A stretch of DNA of 64,000 nucleotides from Perkinsus olseni (taxonomy: Eukaryota > Perkinsozoa > Perkinsida), in NCBI GenBank assembly GCA_013115125.1, contig JABANN010000073.1:1-64000 (forward strand), written 5' to 3'. The notes beneath the pieces are model-generated. The model saw only the letters and a program-made list of their open reading frames with translations, was not told where the DNA came from and did no database searches. Below, piece by piece: positions 33,606-44,876 of the stretch (positions are counted from its first letter, which is position 1; every line of letters begins with the position of its first letter). Both the position numbers and the translations under genes were made by a program.

Positions 33606-34346
33606 GTGAGGATCTACGCGTACTCATGTTTGGTGCGAGTAATTGTCCTCGGCTTGCTCACATTGACGTCCCTGCTGTGGGTGAATACCATTCTTAGCGC
33701 ACAGGTCGACGAACTGGCTAATTTCATACAGCAGTTACCACTGGTAAGTCAATATTCACTCGCCCTTTCCTGCATTGCTTCTTGCCAGTTTGAGTATTTC
33801 AAAGAAAGGGACATACCGTTCAGCATCAACAAGAAAGCTGTTGCCACTCGTACGTTGCGCTGTCGTAGGCCTCTGCACCGTGACCTTTCTACGCTCAGTC
33901 TTCGGCTACATCTGCGGCTTCTTCCTCATGTTGTCCCTCGCCTGTGAGCTTTGCTTCCGCTTCTTCGTGGCTTGGATAGGTCTCCGGTGTGCTGCATGTA
34001 TCGAGGTGGGGATTCCGCTGCAACTTTGGCGTGAATCGGACTTGGCTGTTTCAGGCACCGGCTGACAGAGGGGTTCCGGTGCCACCACGAGAGTCGCAAG
34101 GTGACAATGTGACGCTCACAATACCAACAGCAGTGGAGCCTGGTGAACCGATCAATTTGGTGAGGTGCGCCCGAAATTTGCAGATGTGAAGTCACTCCTC
34201 TCAGATCGTTGACGGGCAGTCTATCATGTTAGCGGCACCCACTGTGGATACACCGGCTGGTGATACTGAAGGACTCCGACGGGTAGGGAGCTAATGCCGT
34301 AGGGTCAATGCCAGAATCAACTCCTCTTTTTCAGCGCCAACAATGA
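33606..34346 (+). CDS. Small membrane protein Z
   Basis: Exons include 33606-33751 with a hydrophobic leader (VIVLGLLTLTSLLWV). The next, about 33830-34005, is strongly hydrophobic (VVGLCTVTFLRSVFGYICG, then LACELCFRFFVAWIG). Two hydrophilic, Pro-rich exons and a minimal last exon coding RQQ before the TGA at 34344-34346 complete it. No ATG was found in frame with the first exon, so the start and first junction are open. Same size and style as its two upstream neighbours; no sequence similarity between the three is obvious by eye. Confidence 0.42.
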
Positions 34347-35249
34347 AGATGATGTGTAAACTACTAGCTGTAGTGACGAGGTACTTTCACCCAGTAGTTC
34401 GTTTTGAAACCTTATACTTTTTGCCTTGTAGTTTTGTTTGTTGCGTCAGTATAGTACGGATCACTCGTGAGCGGGGGCAGGAGTAACATGATGACGCGAA
34501 GGTTTGCGCAAGAGACATAGCTCAAGCACTGCTATCGAAAGCACTTGCTGCCTTCGAACGAATGAAGGAATTCAACTGAGATCCTTGGGGGGGACAGAAT
34601 CTGTGTCGTGAACCGGCCTCTCACCAACTGCGCTAGCTCGACTGAGTCCGCCTTGCCTGTCCCTTCAACCGTACATCTTCTCACATCAAAGAAGTGCCGC
34701 AGCGTGGGATTTGGAGCGATAGTCCCTTCCGTGCGACTTCTCAGAGTTTTCACGTGTTGCTAAGTGTATCTCGATAGTTCGCGCGCGACATCATCTATGT
34801 CCAGATTTCTGGATGCTCCTGGCAAGAGCTCTCTTCGGCTTCTTTCATCTGGGTCCACAGGGTTAACTCTCGTGTCGTGTGGGGCTGGTTATGAAGGCTG
34901 GGTCAGCGTGCTCTCTTCGAGGATTAATATGGTGATGGGAAGACGAGGTTCCCTGTGGATGGCATGGAAAAGTGAAACGCCGAAGCATACATAGAGAAAG
35001 GATCGCTCTGCAGTCCTTTCTTTCGCTCTGGCGTTGCTCTGCTTATCTTGCCATCAACGTTAAATACAAGTGGGTGTCACTGCCGATCCCTTCAGTCTTT
35101 TTTTATCATCACTATTATGAGCTCGCCAGCAGAAACGTGGGAATTGCGCCCCCAGCGCCGCAGATCTCATTCACATAGAGACAGTGTAGACACCACTCTC
35201 AATGGTAAATATCTCATACGCCCTGACTAACAGCGGAAATCCTCACATC
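34347..35249. other. Intergenic stretch
   Basis: No supported gene. A tRNA-like box occurs on the minus strand near 34560-34640 but does not fold as a tRNA. Confidence 0.4.
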
Positions 35250-37366
35250 ATGTCAGCTTCGCCGGCCCCAAGCGCTCCTTTGGAAGCAGAGATGGGCGTG
35301 CCTGGCAGCAGCCTCTACTTGTTCAGCATTCGCGGTCGAGATCAGCCCGGTATCTCCCACCTCATGTGTCAAACGATAGCAGACTTTGAGCACAGTACTC
35401 TGCTGGATATATCGCAGATATGCATTGATGAGCTGTTAATGTTAAGTTTACTTGTTAAGGTGAGCAAACCGACCTGATAGGCTTCTCTCTAGTGATGCAG
35501 TCGATTTGGCCAGGTTGATGACGAGCATGTGGCTGCTCTCACGAAGGAGCTGCTGCTGCCAGCAAACCGCATGGGGGTGTCTGTCAGCGTGCGGCAGCTT
35601 CACGACGACAGTGGAGCTAACAAAGACGGCGAGGACCATCAGGCCTCGTTGGAGGGAGACGATGGCCTCTGTGGATCAGAGGATTGCCTTGTACAGGTGA
35701 GCTAGAGGTGCCAGTAACTTCGAAGACGAGGGACGCGGCCGGTTTGTCAGGTTGTGTACCATCCTCCCAAAGGCACAGTAGTTCAGTGTCTGCCTCCAGC
35801 ACTGCTTCTCAATGTTTGCTCAATCGTGAGTATATCATCAGCCTCTCATCTCCTTTGCCTTCACCGCGACGTTTCTCGTCTCAGGCGACTCGCGAGGGGT
35901 GGAGTGTGGTGTCAGTTGTCCACTTTAACCCGGACGCTCCCTTGTGGGTTCATTCTCTCCAGCTGCGAGTGCGTCAGACGGGCGATTTCCTTCCAGAGGA
36001 GCCCATCCAAGACGGTGAGTTAGGGCGCATCGGCGGGTCAATCACCGGACAGTTCGGGCTCGCAAGAATTCTTCGAGATCTCGAATCCTCAGATATCTAT
36101 AACGCAGCCTCCCATCCAGTGGGCAGCCGACAGAGGCTCTATCTCCTTCTACAGGAAGTGTGTCACAGAGTTGGTGCAGAGGTCGTTGTGAGGTGAGGTT
36201 TGTACCAACAGTGCGTTCCTTCTCCGGCATAGACACTGTCACTGAAGAAGCTCTGTGCAGGCCTTACGAAGCGCCCTCCAAACCGAAGCCAAAGTCTCTG
36301 GTGGTGTTCGGGCTATCTGAAGTCCTAGTCAGCAACGACGTCCTTATGCTGTTGCTAAAGGAGGTAGGTTCACTAATGGAACGACAGAAGCATATCCTGG
36401 AGTATCCCATTGAAGCGTGACGAATACGTGTATTCTTGGACTAGCAACAGCACTAAATTTCTGGGGAGTAACCTGGGCCCGTAGTTCACTTCGCGATCGT
36501 CGATACTGCTGGGGAGTTTCCTACCATCGTGGAATCTTGAGCGTGTTCAGGCTGGCAAGGATTACGATGGTATCAGAGCTCAGTGCGAGAAGCAAAAGCT
36601 TTCTGTCAATGAGACCAGTCATCGACTAGTTGCGGCTCTTGAAGGTACGCTCTTCTCCGGTGGCTAGGGCAGCCAAGCTTGAATCGTAGGTGCACCGCGT
36701 GACGTGGTCACTCGAACAATTTCGCAGCTTCGCCTCACTAAGGGCGCGAAGAAGGTCTGTCAGGCACTAAAGTGAGCCTTGGTCATCGCCGTGTGTGCAA
36801 TTTCAGTGGTCCGTGGATGTCGATGTTCAGATACCTTGGTTTCAAGCTAGCGCTGATCACTTCTAGCGCTTCCCAGTCCATTGCGAGGTAGGAGCTGCAG
36901 ATTGTCTCGCGGCTGTACTGTGAACTGATCGTTTTTCTCTAGACACGTACAGTCCGAGCTCGGCCTCGACTACGCACTCGCCACGGAGATTGAAGTGGAT
37001 CCAAAAACTGATAGAATAACCGGCAAACACGGTACACTGATGGACAATTTCCGTAAGGTAAGTCTGGCGTCTCTGATCTCCGTGTGCTTTGTAACAAGCG
37101 GTCAGGTCGATTACATGAGGTTGATTGCGGACAGAGAAAACATCAGCCAGGAGAATGTCATTGTCGTTGGTGACTATGTCCATGCTGACTACCTGTTCGA
37201 CCAGTGCGGATATCGGGTAGGCGGCGACACACTGAGGGTCCGAAGGAATCCGCGGTCCTTGCTCGAATCTACCCCGCCAGAGTTGCTGGGCAGGACTCTT
37301 TCGCTTATGAATGAAGGGAGAGTGATGGAGTTTTGGTTGCAAAAGATTTTCTGTTCCAGTCGGTGA
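35250..37366 (+). CDS. Catalytically degenerate phosphoserine phosphatase paralogue (ACT-HAD pseudoenzyme)
   Basis: Eleven exons close in phase: 35250-35459, 35514-35696, 35751-35825, 35885-36014, 36093-36192, 36261-36363, 36551-36644, 36690-36771, 36807-36887, 36943-37057 and 37106-37366 (477 residues). An N-terminal ACT-type domain (LYLFSIRGRDQPGISHL) is followed by a HAD domain aligned with the next gene. HAD motif I, DMDST in SerB, reads GLSEV (36310-36324), removing the Asp nucleophile and the acid/base Asp. Motif IV, GDGAND in SerB, reads GDYVHAD (37169-37189). Structural parts persist (GFKLALITS, SELGLDYALATEIEVD). With an intact frame but no catalytic residues, it looks like a retained regulator or binding protein. 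The start follows from the open frame. Confidence 0.75.
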
Positions 37367-37405
37367 CGCTTTTAGATTCATTTTAACGCAAGGCAGCAAG
37401 GAGAT

Positions 37406-40082
37406 ATGAGAGTCCTTCTTCACTTGTTGGGCTACTCAGAGACTCACGTACGCGAGCTGGTTGAGCTCGCACAGACCGGACCTAACGATTCCTGGAACAC
37501 GCCTAGCATCGAGGAGCAGCTCACTCCCACTACCTCCACCGCTGTGCCTGACATCGACGCCGGTGACCAAGACGACAGCAGCGACGGCAACTACGCGCTC
37601 GTCCGAAGTAGGCATTCGACGGCGGGGAGACTTTTCGAGTGCGTCTTGGCGTAGGTACCACGCTTACGGACCCGTTAGCTCGAACCGTGTGGAACTTGGA
37701 ACCCCTCGAGGGCGTGTCCCCTGACACTTCTCTCGAGCGTTGCGATATTAGAGTGATTGGTCCCGACGCCCCCGGTCTCATAGAGCTCCTTTTGGGACCT
37801 GTCGTGAAAACAGGTTAGCCACGCCATTGTGCTTGTAGCGCCTCGCGATTAGTCTTATTTCAGGCAGCAGCATCGGTCAGATCATCACCTACAACTTGCA
37901 CGGCGTCTTCTGCATGGGGATGAAGATTTACGTGACTGATGTGAGCCTCGCTTACTGCCTCGGGGAGGCGGGTTCATCGATTCTTTCTCTCGTTTAGCCG
38001 GAGTCTCGTGATGACTGTCTGAAGGATATTCTGTTCATCACTCACGGTCGTGGTATGGACATGCAGTATTCAACACAAGTAAGCTGATAGAGGGAGGGCG
38101 GGAACGCGGCTATCACTAGTTGGATCGCAGCGCGGAGAAAACTGTCTCTCGTGGTCGTGGTGGGAATTCAACTCAAGTACTCGAGACGGCCTTGTCATTA
38201 CGCAAGTCGAGACTCTCGACTCGAGAGTTAATCAAATGTGCGAGATGATAGCAGCCATAGAGACCTATCGTGTGGTCTTCGTGAGAGGAAATACTTTTTC
38301 GGTCTGAAGGAGTATTTGCAGCAGAAGGCTTCGATTACTCCATTTTCACACGACACGTGCATCGTCGAGTTTATCGTGCAACCCAGTTGCCTCTTCAGGA
38401 GAGCCTGCCTGCCCTCCCATCGTTCGCCGATCTCAAGACCCCCAAGCGCCGAGCACCCTCCGATGGTAGGTGGACTGTCCGCTAGGGTGATCCTGAATAT
38501 GCTGTCCTTCAGTCCCATCTTTACTAGTGACCCTGGTCGAGCAGCCTACACTCGAGGCTGGCGCGCTCGCTACAGTTTTGAAGGTGAGGGCGCGGTCACT
38601 ACTGCGGCTGTACATAAGTTCCCTGCGCTAGATTCTCGCCGAGAACAACATGAACATTTCCGTCATTCGGCGGCTCGATGAATCCGAGGGAGCCATGAGT
38701 GCCCTCCAATTCGTTCTCACCTCGAAGGCAACAGAGATGTCCACTGATGTAGGTCTTTGAAGCGCGGTGGAGTCCTCAGCTGTGGCGCATAGTTTGCGAT
38801 TTTGTCGCTATCCTGTACTCCGTTGTTGTTAGGAAATCCGTTCCTCTTTGAGGGAGAAGTTGCTAGGTGCTGACTGCGTCCAGAGCGGATGCGTCGATTG
38901 TGCTGTCCAGGTGAGCCATGCTGGCGTTCTCCCACCGAACCTTCCTCGCGCGGGTTACTCTGCTTCATGATATCTCCCATCCATTATGGATGATCCATAG
39001 GTTGATGATATCGCGAGGCTCTGCCGTCGTCTCGTTGTCTTCGATATGGATTCTACCCTTGTCGAAGGCGAGGTAGGCTCAGGCCGTTCTCAACTGTCTT
39101 CCTCCATTTCTCGGTCGCCTTCAGGTTATCGATGAGCTCGCGAAACTTGCAGGGGTGGAGAAGCAAGTATCGGCTATCACTGCGAAGGCTATGCATGGCG
39201 AAATCGACTTCTTCGAAAGTCTCAAACAAAGGGTGACGATTTCCGCTTAGTCACCACACTTGGTACATCTGCTGGGTTCCCTGCAGGTAGCATTACTGAA
39301 GGGTGCCTCCGCAAAATATATGATTGATGCTGTGGAGAGCCATATGAAGTTCATGCCCGGTGCTAAGCAGCTGACTAAAACACTGAAGGCCATGGGATTC
39401 AAGATGGCCGTCATATCCGGTAAGCTGCTTGAAAATGGGTGGCGCTATAACCCTGGGCCACTCACTTGTTTATCGAGTCAGTGCTACTCAGATGGTCGCC
39501 AACCGTTCGGCCGTTATTGCTTTTTTCGCTTCTTGTCGGCGGAGCATATATAGTCTGCCAAAGGTTCTCTCGGGGTCCTTCTGTCACCGATATGTTCTGA
39601 TGTAGGCGGTTTCCTTCCCTTCGCCCAGCACACCAAGAAGGAGCTCGGCTTGGATTACGCTTACGCTAATGAACTCGAAATTGACTCGAATGGGCTTCTC
39701 TGCGGACGCACAGTACGATTGACGCCAGGACTCCAATATCATAAATCACACCATAATAGGTTGGCCCGGTGGTTACTCCCCAGAGAAAGCGAGATCTGCT
39801 GGTCATGCTGGCTAGAGTAGAGGGTGTCCGAGTTGATCAGGTAAGCTCTACTCTATATATTGCGGAATGGATCGGATGCTCAACTACTCTCAGGCCATTG
39901 CAGTTGGCGACGGAGCTAATGACATTCCCATGTTGACGACCGCTGGCTTGGGAGTCGCTTTTTGCGCAAAGCCGAAGGTTCAGGAGCAGGCAAACTTCAG
40001 AGTCAACAACAAGGATCTGTCTACTATTCTATATCTTGTCGGACTCACGCAGGCTGATATCAGTAAAGCTGAGGATGCATAG
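37406..40082 (+). CDS. serB: Phosphoserine phosphatase with N-terminal ACT domains
   Basis: Dephosphorylates O-phosphoserine, the last step of serine synthesis. Fifteen exons close in phase: 37406-37607, 37655-37813, 37864-37940, 37998-38078, 38131-38176, 38322-38465, 38528-38583, 38632-38748, 38833-38910, 39001-39072, 39125-39232, 39287-39419, 39606-39712, 39760-39840 and 39894-40082 (549 residues). ACT-like regions (RVIGPDAPGLIELLL and LAENNMNISVIRRLDES) precede the HAD domain. HAD motifs are complete: VVFDMDSTLVEGE (39042), MAVISGGF, ELGLDYAYANELEID and VGDGANDIPML (39906). ACT domains usually sense amino acids, so feedback control by serine is likely. It starts 40 bases after the stop of its degenerate twin. 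Gene-family identity is very secure. Confidence 0.92.
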
Positions 40083-40435
40083 AGAGCGGTTCCACAATAC
40101 TCTAATGGCGACAGTTTTGACAACGTACGTGGCCTCTGTCGAAATACTCACTATCTCATGTCATTCGCCTCTTCCATCGCTTTGTTCTGAGAACATTTAC
40201 TTGCTATAACCATTATTATCAATGGCCGTTTCTGTAAGACTGCCCTCCTGTGTTTATACGCCTCACTACTTACGCGCGGCGTGTATGCTGAACGGGTTGT
40301 AGCAGGCTGCGTGGCGCATGCTGATAGCTGAACAGCTGAGCGAGCGGCTCACCAGTAGATTTTCGCAACTGCGTCGCGGAATGAGATACGGATTACGACG
40401 GGTACTGGGCTCACGTTCCCGCTGATCATTCAAGT

Positions 40436-40495
40436 TGGATGATCAATCTAACATCGAAGTTTGATGACCAATCTAACATCGAGGTTTGATCGTCG
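40436..40495 (+). repeat. Two direct copies of a 23-24 base unit
   Basis: ATCTAACATCGA(A/G)GTTTGAT recurs with flanking GATGA.CA, immediately before the minisatellite. Confidence 0.6.
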
Positions 40496-40499
40496 AACG

Positions 40500-41530
40500 C
40501 ACCGGTTAAGATGAGTACAAGTTCAAGTGTAGCCACTAGTGGTGACACGGATGAGCGCAACTGAATGTATAATCACTACTGGTGACACGGATGAGTACGA
40601 GTCAAACAGCCGCGTATGGATGGTGACATGGATGACACGGTTGAAAGCGTTGCTACACATGGTGACACGGATGCGTACAGGTTGATGAATTACCGCGTAT
40701 GGTGACACGGACGAGTAGAAGTCAATGAATCGCCGCGTATGATAACTCGGATGAGTGTAGCCACTCGTGGTGACACGGATGAGTACGACTTGACGCATTG
40801 CCGCGTATGGTGACACGGACGAGTGCAGCCACTCATGGTGACACGGATGAGATCAAGTCAAAGTATAGCTACCCATGGTGACACGGATGCGTACAGGTTG
40901 ATGAATTACCGCGTATGGTGACACGGACGAGTAGAAGTCAATGAATCNNNNNNNNNNNNNNNNNNNNNNNNNNNNNNNNNNNNNNNNNNNNNNNNNNNNN
41001 NNNNNNNNNNNNNNNNNNNNNNNNNNNNNNNNNNNNNNNNNNNNNGACACGGATGAGATCAAGTCAAAGTATAGCTACCCATGGTGACACGGATGCGTAC
41101 AGGTTGATGAATTACCGCGAAGTGACACGGATGAGTAGGAGTCAATGAATCGCCGCGTGTGGTAACTCGGATGAGAGTAGCCACTCATGGTGACACGGAT
41201 GAGTACGACTTGACGCATTGCAGCGTATAGTGACACGCATGACTGTAGCCACTCATGGTGACACGGATGAGTGCAACTGAATGCATAGTCACTACTGGTG
41301 ACACGGATGAGTACGGGTCAATGAACTGTCGCGTATGGTGACACGGACGAGTGTAGCCACTCATGGTGACACGGATGAGTACAAGTTGAAGTGTATCCAC
41401 TCATGGACTCATCCGGATGGGTACGACTTGATGCATTGCCGCGTATGGTGACACGCATGAGTACAAGTTGAAGTGTAGACACTCATGGTGACACGGATGA
41501 GTACAACTGAATGTGTTACCACTCCTAGCC
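40500..41530 (+). repeat. Minisatellite built on a GGTGACACGGATGAGT unit
   Basis: About 1 kb of imperfect tandem repeat. The core GGTGACACGGATGAGT recurs every 35-60 bases, separated by alternating spacers such as GTAGCCACTCAT and CAAGTTGATGAATTACCGCG. Longer units repeat as blocks: sequence around 40655-40710 reappears near 40875-40930. The minus strand stays open through parts of it and encodes a periodic peptide, but nothing suggests a gene. Degenerate single units continue to about 41880 (for example near 41640-41720 and 41858). Confidence 0.9.
40948..41045. other. Assembly gap (98 N) inside the minisatellite
   Basis: A run of N. The sequence resumes in phase with the repeat, so the true repeat length is unknown. 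Confidence 0.98.
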
Positions 41531-42645
41531 GCTCGCCACTCATAGCCTGATCCAATAGTCTGGTGCTTATACAGCTTGGTATAGTCTGATGAAGCCTACG
41601 GGCATCGGGCTTTAAATCAAACTACAAGAACTCCCAGTGGCATGGATAAGTACAAGCTGAAGCGTAGTTATCAATAGTGGCACGGATGACTGCACCCACT
41701 CGTGGTGACACGGATGAGTTTAAGCGAAGGTTTTGTTGTATTCTTCTTACTCATACGTGGAACACAAGGCCAAAGGGAGCTTGTGAGATGGATCTTATGA
41801 AAGAGCTATTGCCCAGACTACTCTGCACGCATAAACATAGACGGAGCGTAACAGGCTTAGCCACTCATGGTGACAGGGAGGAGTACTGATGTTGTTAATG
41901 ATTTGCCCTTACGGCGACACGGCGGGGCCACGATGCCGACTGAGTCCACGCCTCCACCTCACAAGCCAGGGTGCGGGTTGGAAGTATATCTGAAGCCTAG
42001 TGACTGGGATCTCAAGGTGTTGCTCGCTCGGCGACGAAACCGCTGCCCTGGCTTCCTGGTGGTTTCGCCGGGTACCAGAGACCGGTATTCAGTACAAAGC
42101 AAAAGATAATGTTGGCCCGCCTCAAAGCACGGGCATGCACACTCCGAATAAAAGAGAAAAAATGCCCTCCTGGCCCGCACATCGCGGGTGTAGCTGCCTG
42201 AGTACGAATCTGACAGATTCAAATTTCCCAACGAAACTGATCCACCCTGCCGGTGAGCTTCGCCTCAGCGTGACTCGCATACCTTACCCGCCGCGGGTAA
42301 CCCGTGGTATCGAAAATGGGTCTTGTTCAGTCTTGCACATCTCACCCGAATCATCATGAAAAACAGGGTGTCGCGAGTGGTGGATACTCGGATCCAAACG
42401 ATCCTGCTAAGAAGGGCTTACCTGCTGTCCAGCACGCAATCACTCCACGACCAGCACAGGCTTGTGAAGATCCACCATGGACTTGATGGTCTTACGGCTG
42501 AAGTTTTCCGTCCTAACGCGGCATCTAGGTACGGCAAGGAATGAATTCTCTCACAGTGACCCCCCCAACGCAGGGCAACGGCATTGACGTCACTCGAGTT
42601 TCATTACTCGGGAGAAAAGCTTAACACACTGGACACAGGGCAGGC
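41531..42645. other. Intergenic stretch with decayed repeat units
   Basis: Isolated minisatellite-like units, then about 700 bases with only short frames and no recognisable protein. Confidence 0.4.
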
Positions 42646-44341
42646 TCACGCAGGAATATTCTCTCCGAGAATCCGGCGCATCTCATTCAGCAAAGGCTCG
42701 GCCTCAACAACCTGTTGATATAGTGCTCTTGGGAAGTCTTCCGGCCTATCGAAAAACCTCTGTTGAGGACCACCTATAGAGTACCTGAGAACGTGAGCGA
42801 TTAATCCGAGTAATCGCACTATTTACTCACTTCGCAAGGCGAAGAAGTTCGCCAGCAGCCATGTGAATCGCCAGAACTCGTTCGGGAAGGGTTGGGAAAT
42901 CCTCGGGGTAGTTGAGCAACACTGGCGGCATGCGAGCCTCGAAACCAGCGACGAGGGGGCCTGCGACGGCAGCTCCTCACCGAGAGTGTATTCGCCGGCT
43001 TACCAAAGTGCCATGCAAGAGTAGCCAGGGCTCTCCGCCCCAAATAGGGAATGTCCACAACGGCCGTCCTCGACTCAGGGCTCAATAGATCCGCATCAGC
43101 AAGCAACTCCTTCGTGTGGGTGACGTTATTGCCCGTGTTTGTGCTGGTATTCTCTAGTACTACGATGAGCTTGCCGCTAAAGCTATTCTTATCGAACGAG
43201 ACAGCTGAGTGTCGGTCGATGACCCAGATATCGGTATAATCAACCAACTTCTCCTTCACGACGAGGATGCCGAGTATAACTTCGAGGTAAAGGTTGGACT
43301 CTGTGAGGAATCTGCCAACGCCAAAAATTCCGAAGGGCTAGAAATTCTAAATTCTGAATTCTAGCATAAAATTCAGATGGCCCTCAAGGTCATGCGCCAT
43401 GTGCGGGTAACCAGCGATGAGGCGTATCAGCTCTCCACCGAGACACAACATCAAGCACTCCGGGAGTGTGCGAACGATCATACAGGGAGAACCGAGAGAG
43501 AAGATCCTGGTAGAACATTACCCCTCAAGATCATCTCTCGACCTGTAGCCACGACGACTGAACTCAATCGCGTCTTTCTCCTTCACCGGCTTCAGCTCTT
43601 CCGTCTCCGCGAGCCCCTTCAGCCTACTTTGATACGGCACACCTCCAGTGGGGAGCTGGGCAACTAGAAAACAAGAGCTAGTTTCAGCTTGATCCATCTA
43701 CTTGATCTGCCGATCGTTCCACGCGTTCATTACCGAGTTCCGTGAGCCCCTCATTCTTCGCCCAAGCTACAACGTTGTCACAGAGTAGGGGTGTTAGGCG
43801 TCCAATACCACCAGATAGGATAAGAGTCAACTAAACAGAGGGATTCTCGGCATTTACTGGCGTGAGGCTATCGAGATGGTCACCGGTCTCCGCGGATTCT
43901 GATCAAGGCGCTTAGCCACAATCTGGGCGGCATAAATTGGAGTTTCCACCATGTTGGCTCCAAGGCACAGTACCTACCATCAGTGAAAGAGAGAGTTCTA
44001 ACCATCACGACTCGTCACGTAATGCTTCCACCAGGAGCACGGAGACGATTTTTCTCGACCGCTCGACCCGGCCATCGTCCAGAAGCACAAGGGCAAATCA
44101 CTGCCAAGTGTTGATGAACGCCCTTTACCTTGTCTATATCGTCCGCCAGGGGAACATCTAAGGGGACTGCTATATCTCGGCAGCAAACGTAGTCGAGAGA
44201 ACTCTTCACGTCAACTGCATACTCGTATTTGCTCACAAGCGAAGAAAGCCTCTCCGACCTGAACAACATTGGCCATAGGGAACCAGAGCGATTCGCTCTG
44301 AGCGAATCAGCTAGGTTTTTCGCAGAGGATTTGGATACCAA
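42646..44341 (-). CDS. DUF218 (YdcF/SanA-like) protein, with one frameshift
   Basis: Multi-exon minus-strand gene. Recognisable pieces in coding order: an exon near 43945-43840 (LCLGANMVETPIYAAQIV); one near 43832-43700 (LILSGGIGRLTPLL); one near 43672-43520 (GGVPYQSRLKGLAE); 43337-42831 (VLENTSTNTGNNVTHTKELL, then VVDIPYLGRRALATLAWHFG); and the last exon 42784-42646. The SGG-GR-TP and E-STNTGNN-KELL patterns are those of DUF218, an envelope/redox-linked fold of unclear chemistry. Exon 43337-42831 is one base too long to stay in frame; the shift lies near 42975, between ANTLSV and GAAVAG. Exons before 43950 are uncertain; a possible start is near 44341. Confidence 0.6.
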
Positions 44342-44560
44342 CTACTTCAAGACTGAGACAACAAGACCACGAGATTGGGATCATCGCAATCGGTCACGGA
44401 AGCAGTCGCTCACGATGGTCTACACGCTCTCTCGAAACTGGGACATGCCGAATGCATAAAACAGAGCGACCCAAAGAAGAGCATTAAGCTCTTGGTCCGA
44501 GGAGCGACGTAACACTCGGAAGCGCTGGCCTCACTCGGAGTAAATTACTCCCATGTTATA

Positions 44561-44788
44561 TTACTCTGCCTCCCAATCATCATCAGCATGGATGATCGTG
44601 TCTGGTTGAATACCTTGGTGTCGGAGATACCGCCTTTTTGCTGCGAGATAGGCCTCTGCCATATTGAAAAAAACCTCTGACGATATTATCCGTTCCAAAA
44701 AGAAGGATATTAACAACTGGGAAATCAACACCTCCGCGATTATTCCTGCCGCAAAGCCCGAAGCTGAGCAGCTGTTGGAGTAAACCAA
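44561..44788 (-). CDS. Small open frame downstream of OLA1
   Basis: 75 codons ending IHADDDWEAE, with a hydrophobic segment (IIAEVLISQLLISFF) and a helical part (FFNMAEAYLAAKRRYL). It may be the last exon of a gene whose other exons I cannot place, or a chance frame. Confidence 0.25.
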   Translation of the reverse strand: MVYSNSCSASGFAAGIIAEVLISQLLISFFLERIISSEVFFNMAEAYLAAKRRYLRHQGIQPDTIIHADDDWEAE

Positions 44789-44876
44789 GTATGGGTAGTT
44801 CTAGGGCACAGCGAGAAACTCGAAGACAGTTCGATACCGGCTCAGCTCAGTCATTGCAAGTCCCACAGGGAAGCGT

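Noticed and set aside
34555-34645. Minus-strand tRNA-like sequence with an A-box-like TAGCGCAGTTGG
   Set aside because: The B box is imperfect and the anticodon and acceptor stems do not form. Possibly a decayed tRNA-derived repeat, but not callable.
35250-40082. The two phosphatase units as one fused gene
   Set aside because: A TGA at 37364-37366 ends the first, and a fresh ATG at 37406 starts the second with its own ACT region.
40500-41400. Minus-strand open frames through the minisatellite, giving a periodic peptide
   Set aside because: They arise from the repeat unit itself, are interrupted and cross the N gap; no start, splice or domain support.
40500-41530. CRISPR array
   Set aside because: Spacers are themselves repeated and variable in length, no cas genes occur and the genome is eukaryotic.
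43338-43364. AT-rich inverted repeat CTAGAATTC/GAAATTCTAG near an intron end as a functional element
   Set aside because: Low complexity and short; easily explained by chance in an intron.
44288-44307. Palindrome GATTCGCTC/GAGCGAATC as an operator
   Set aside because: A single short palindrome with no neighbouring regulator or repeated site.
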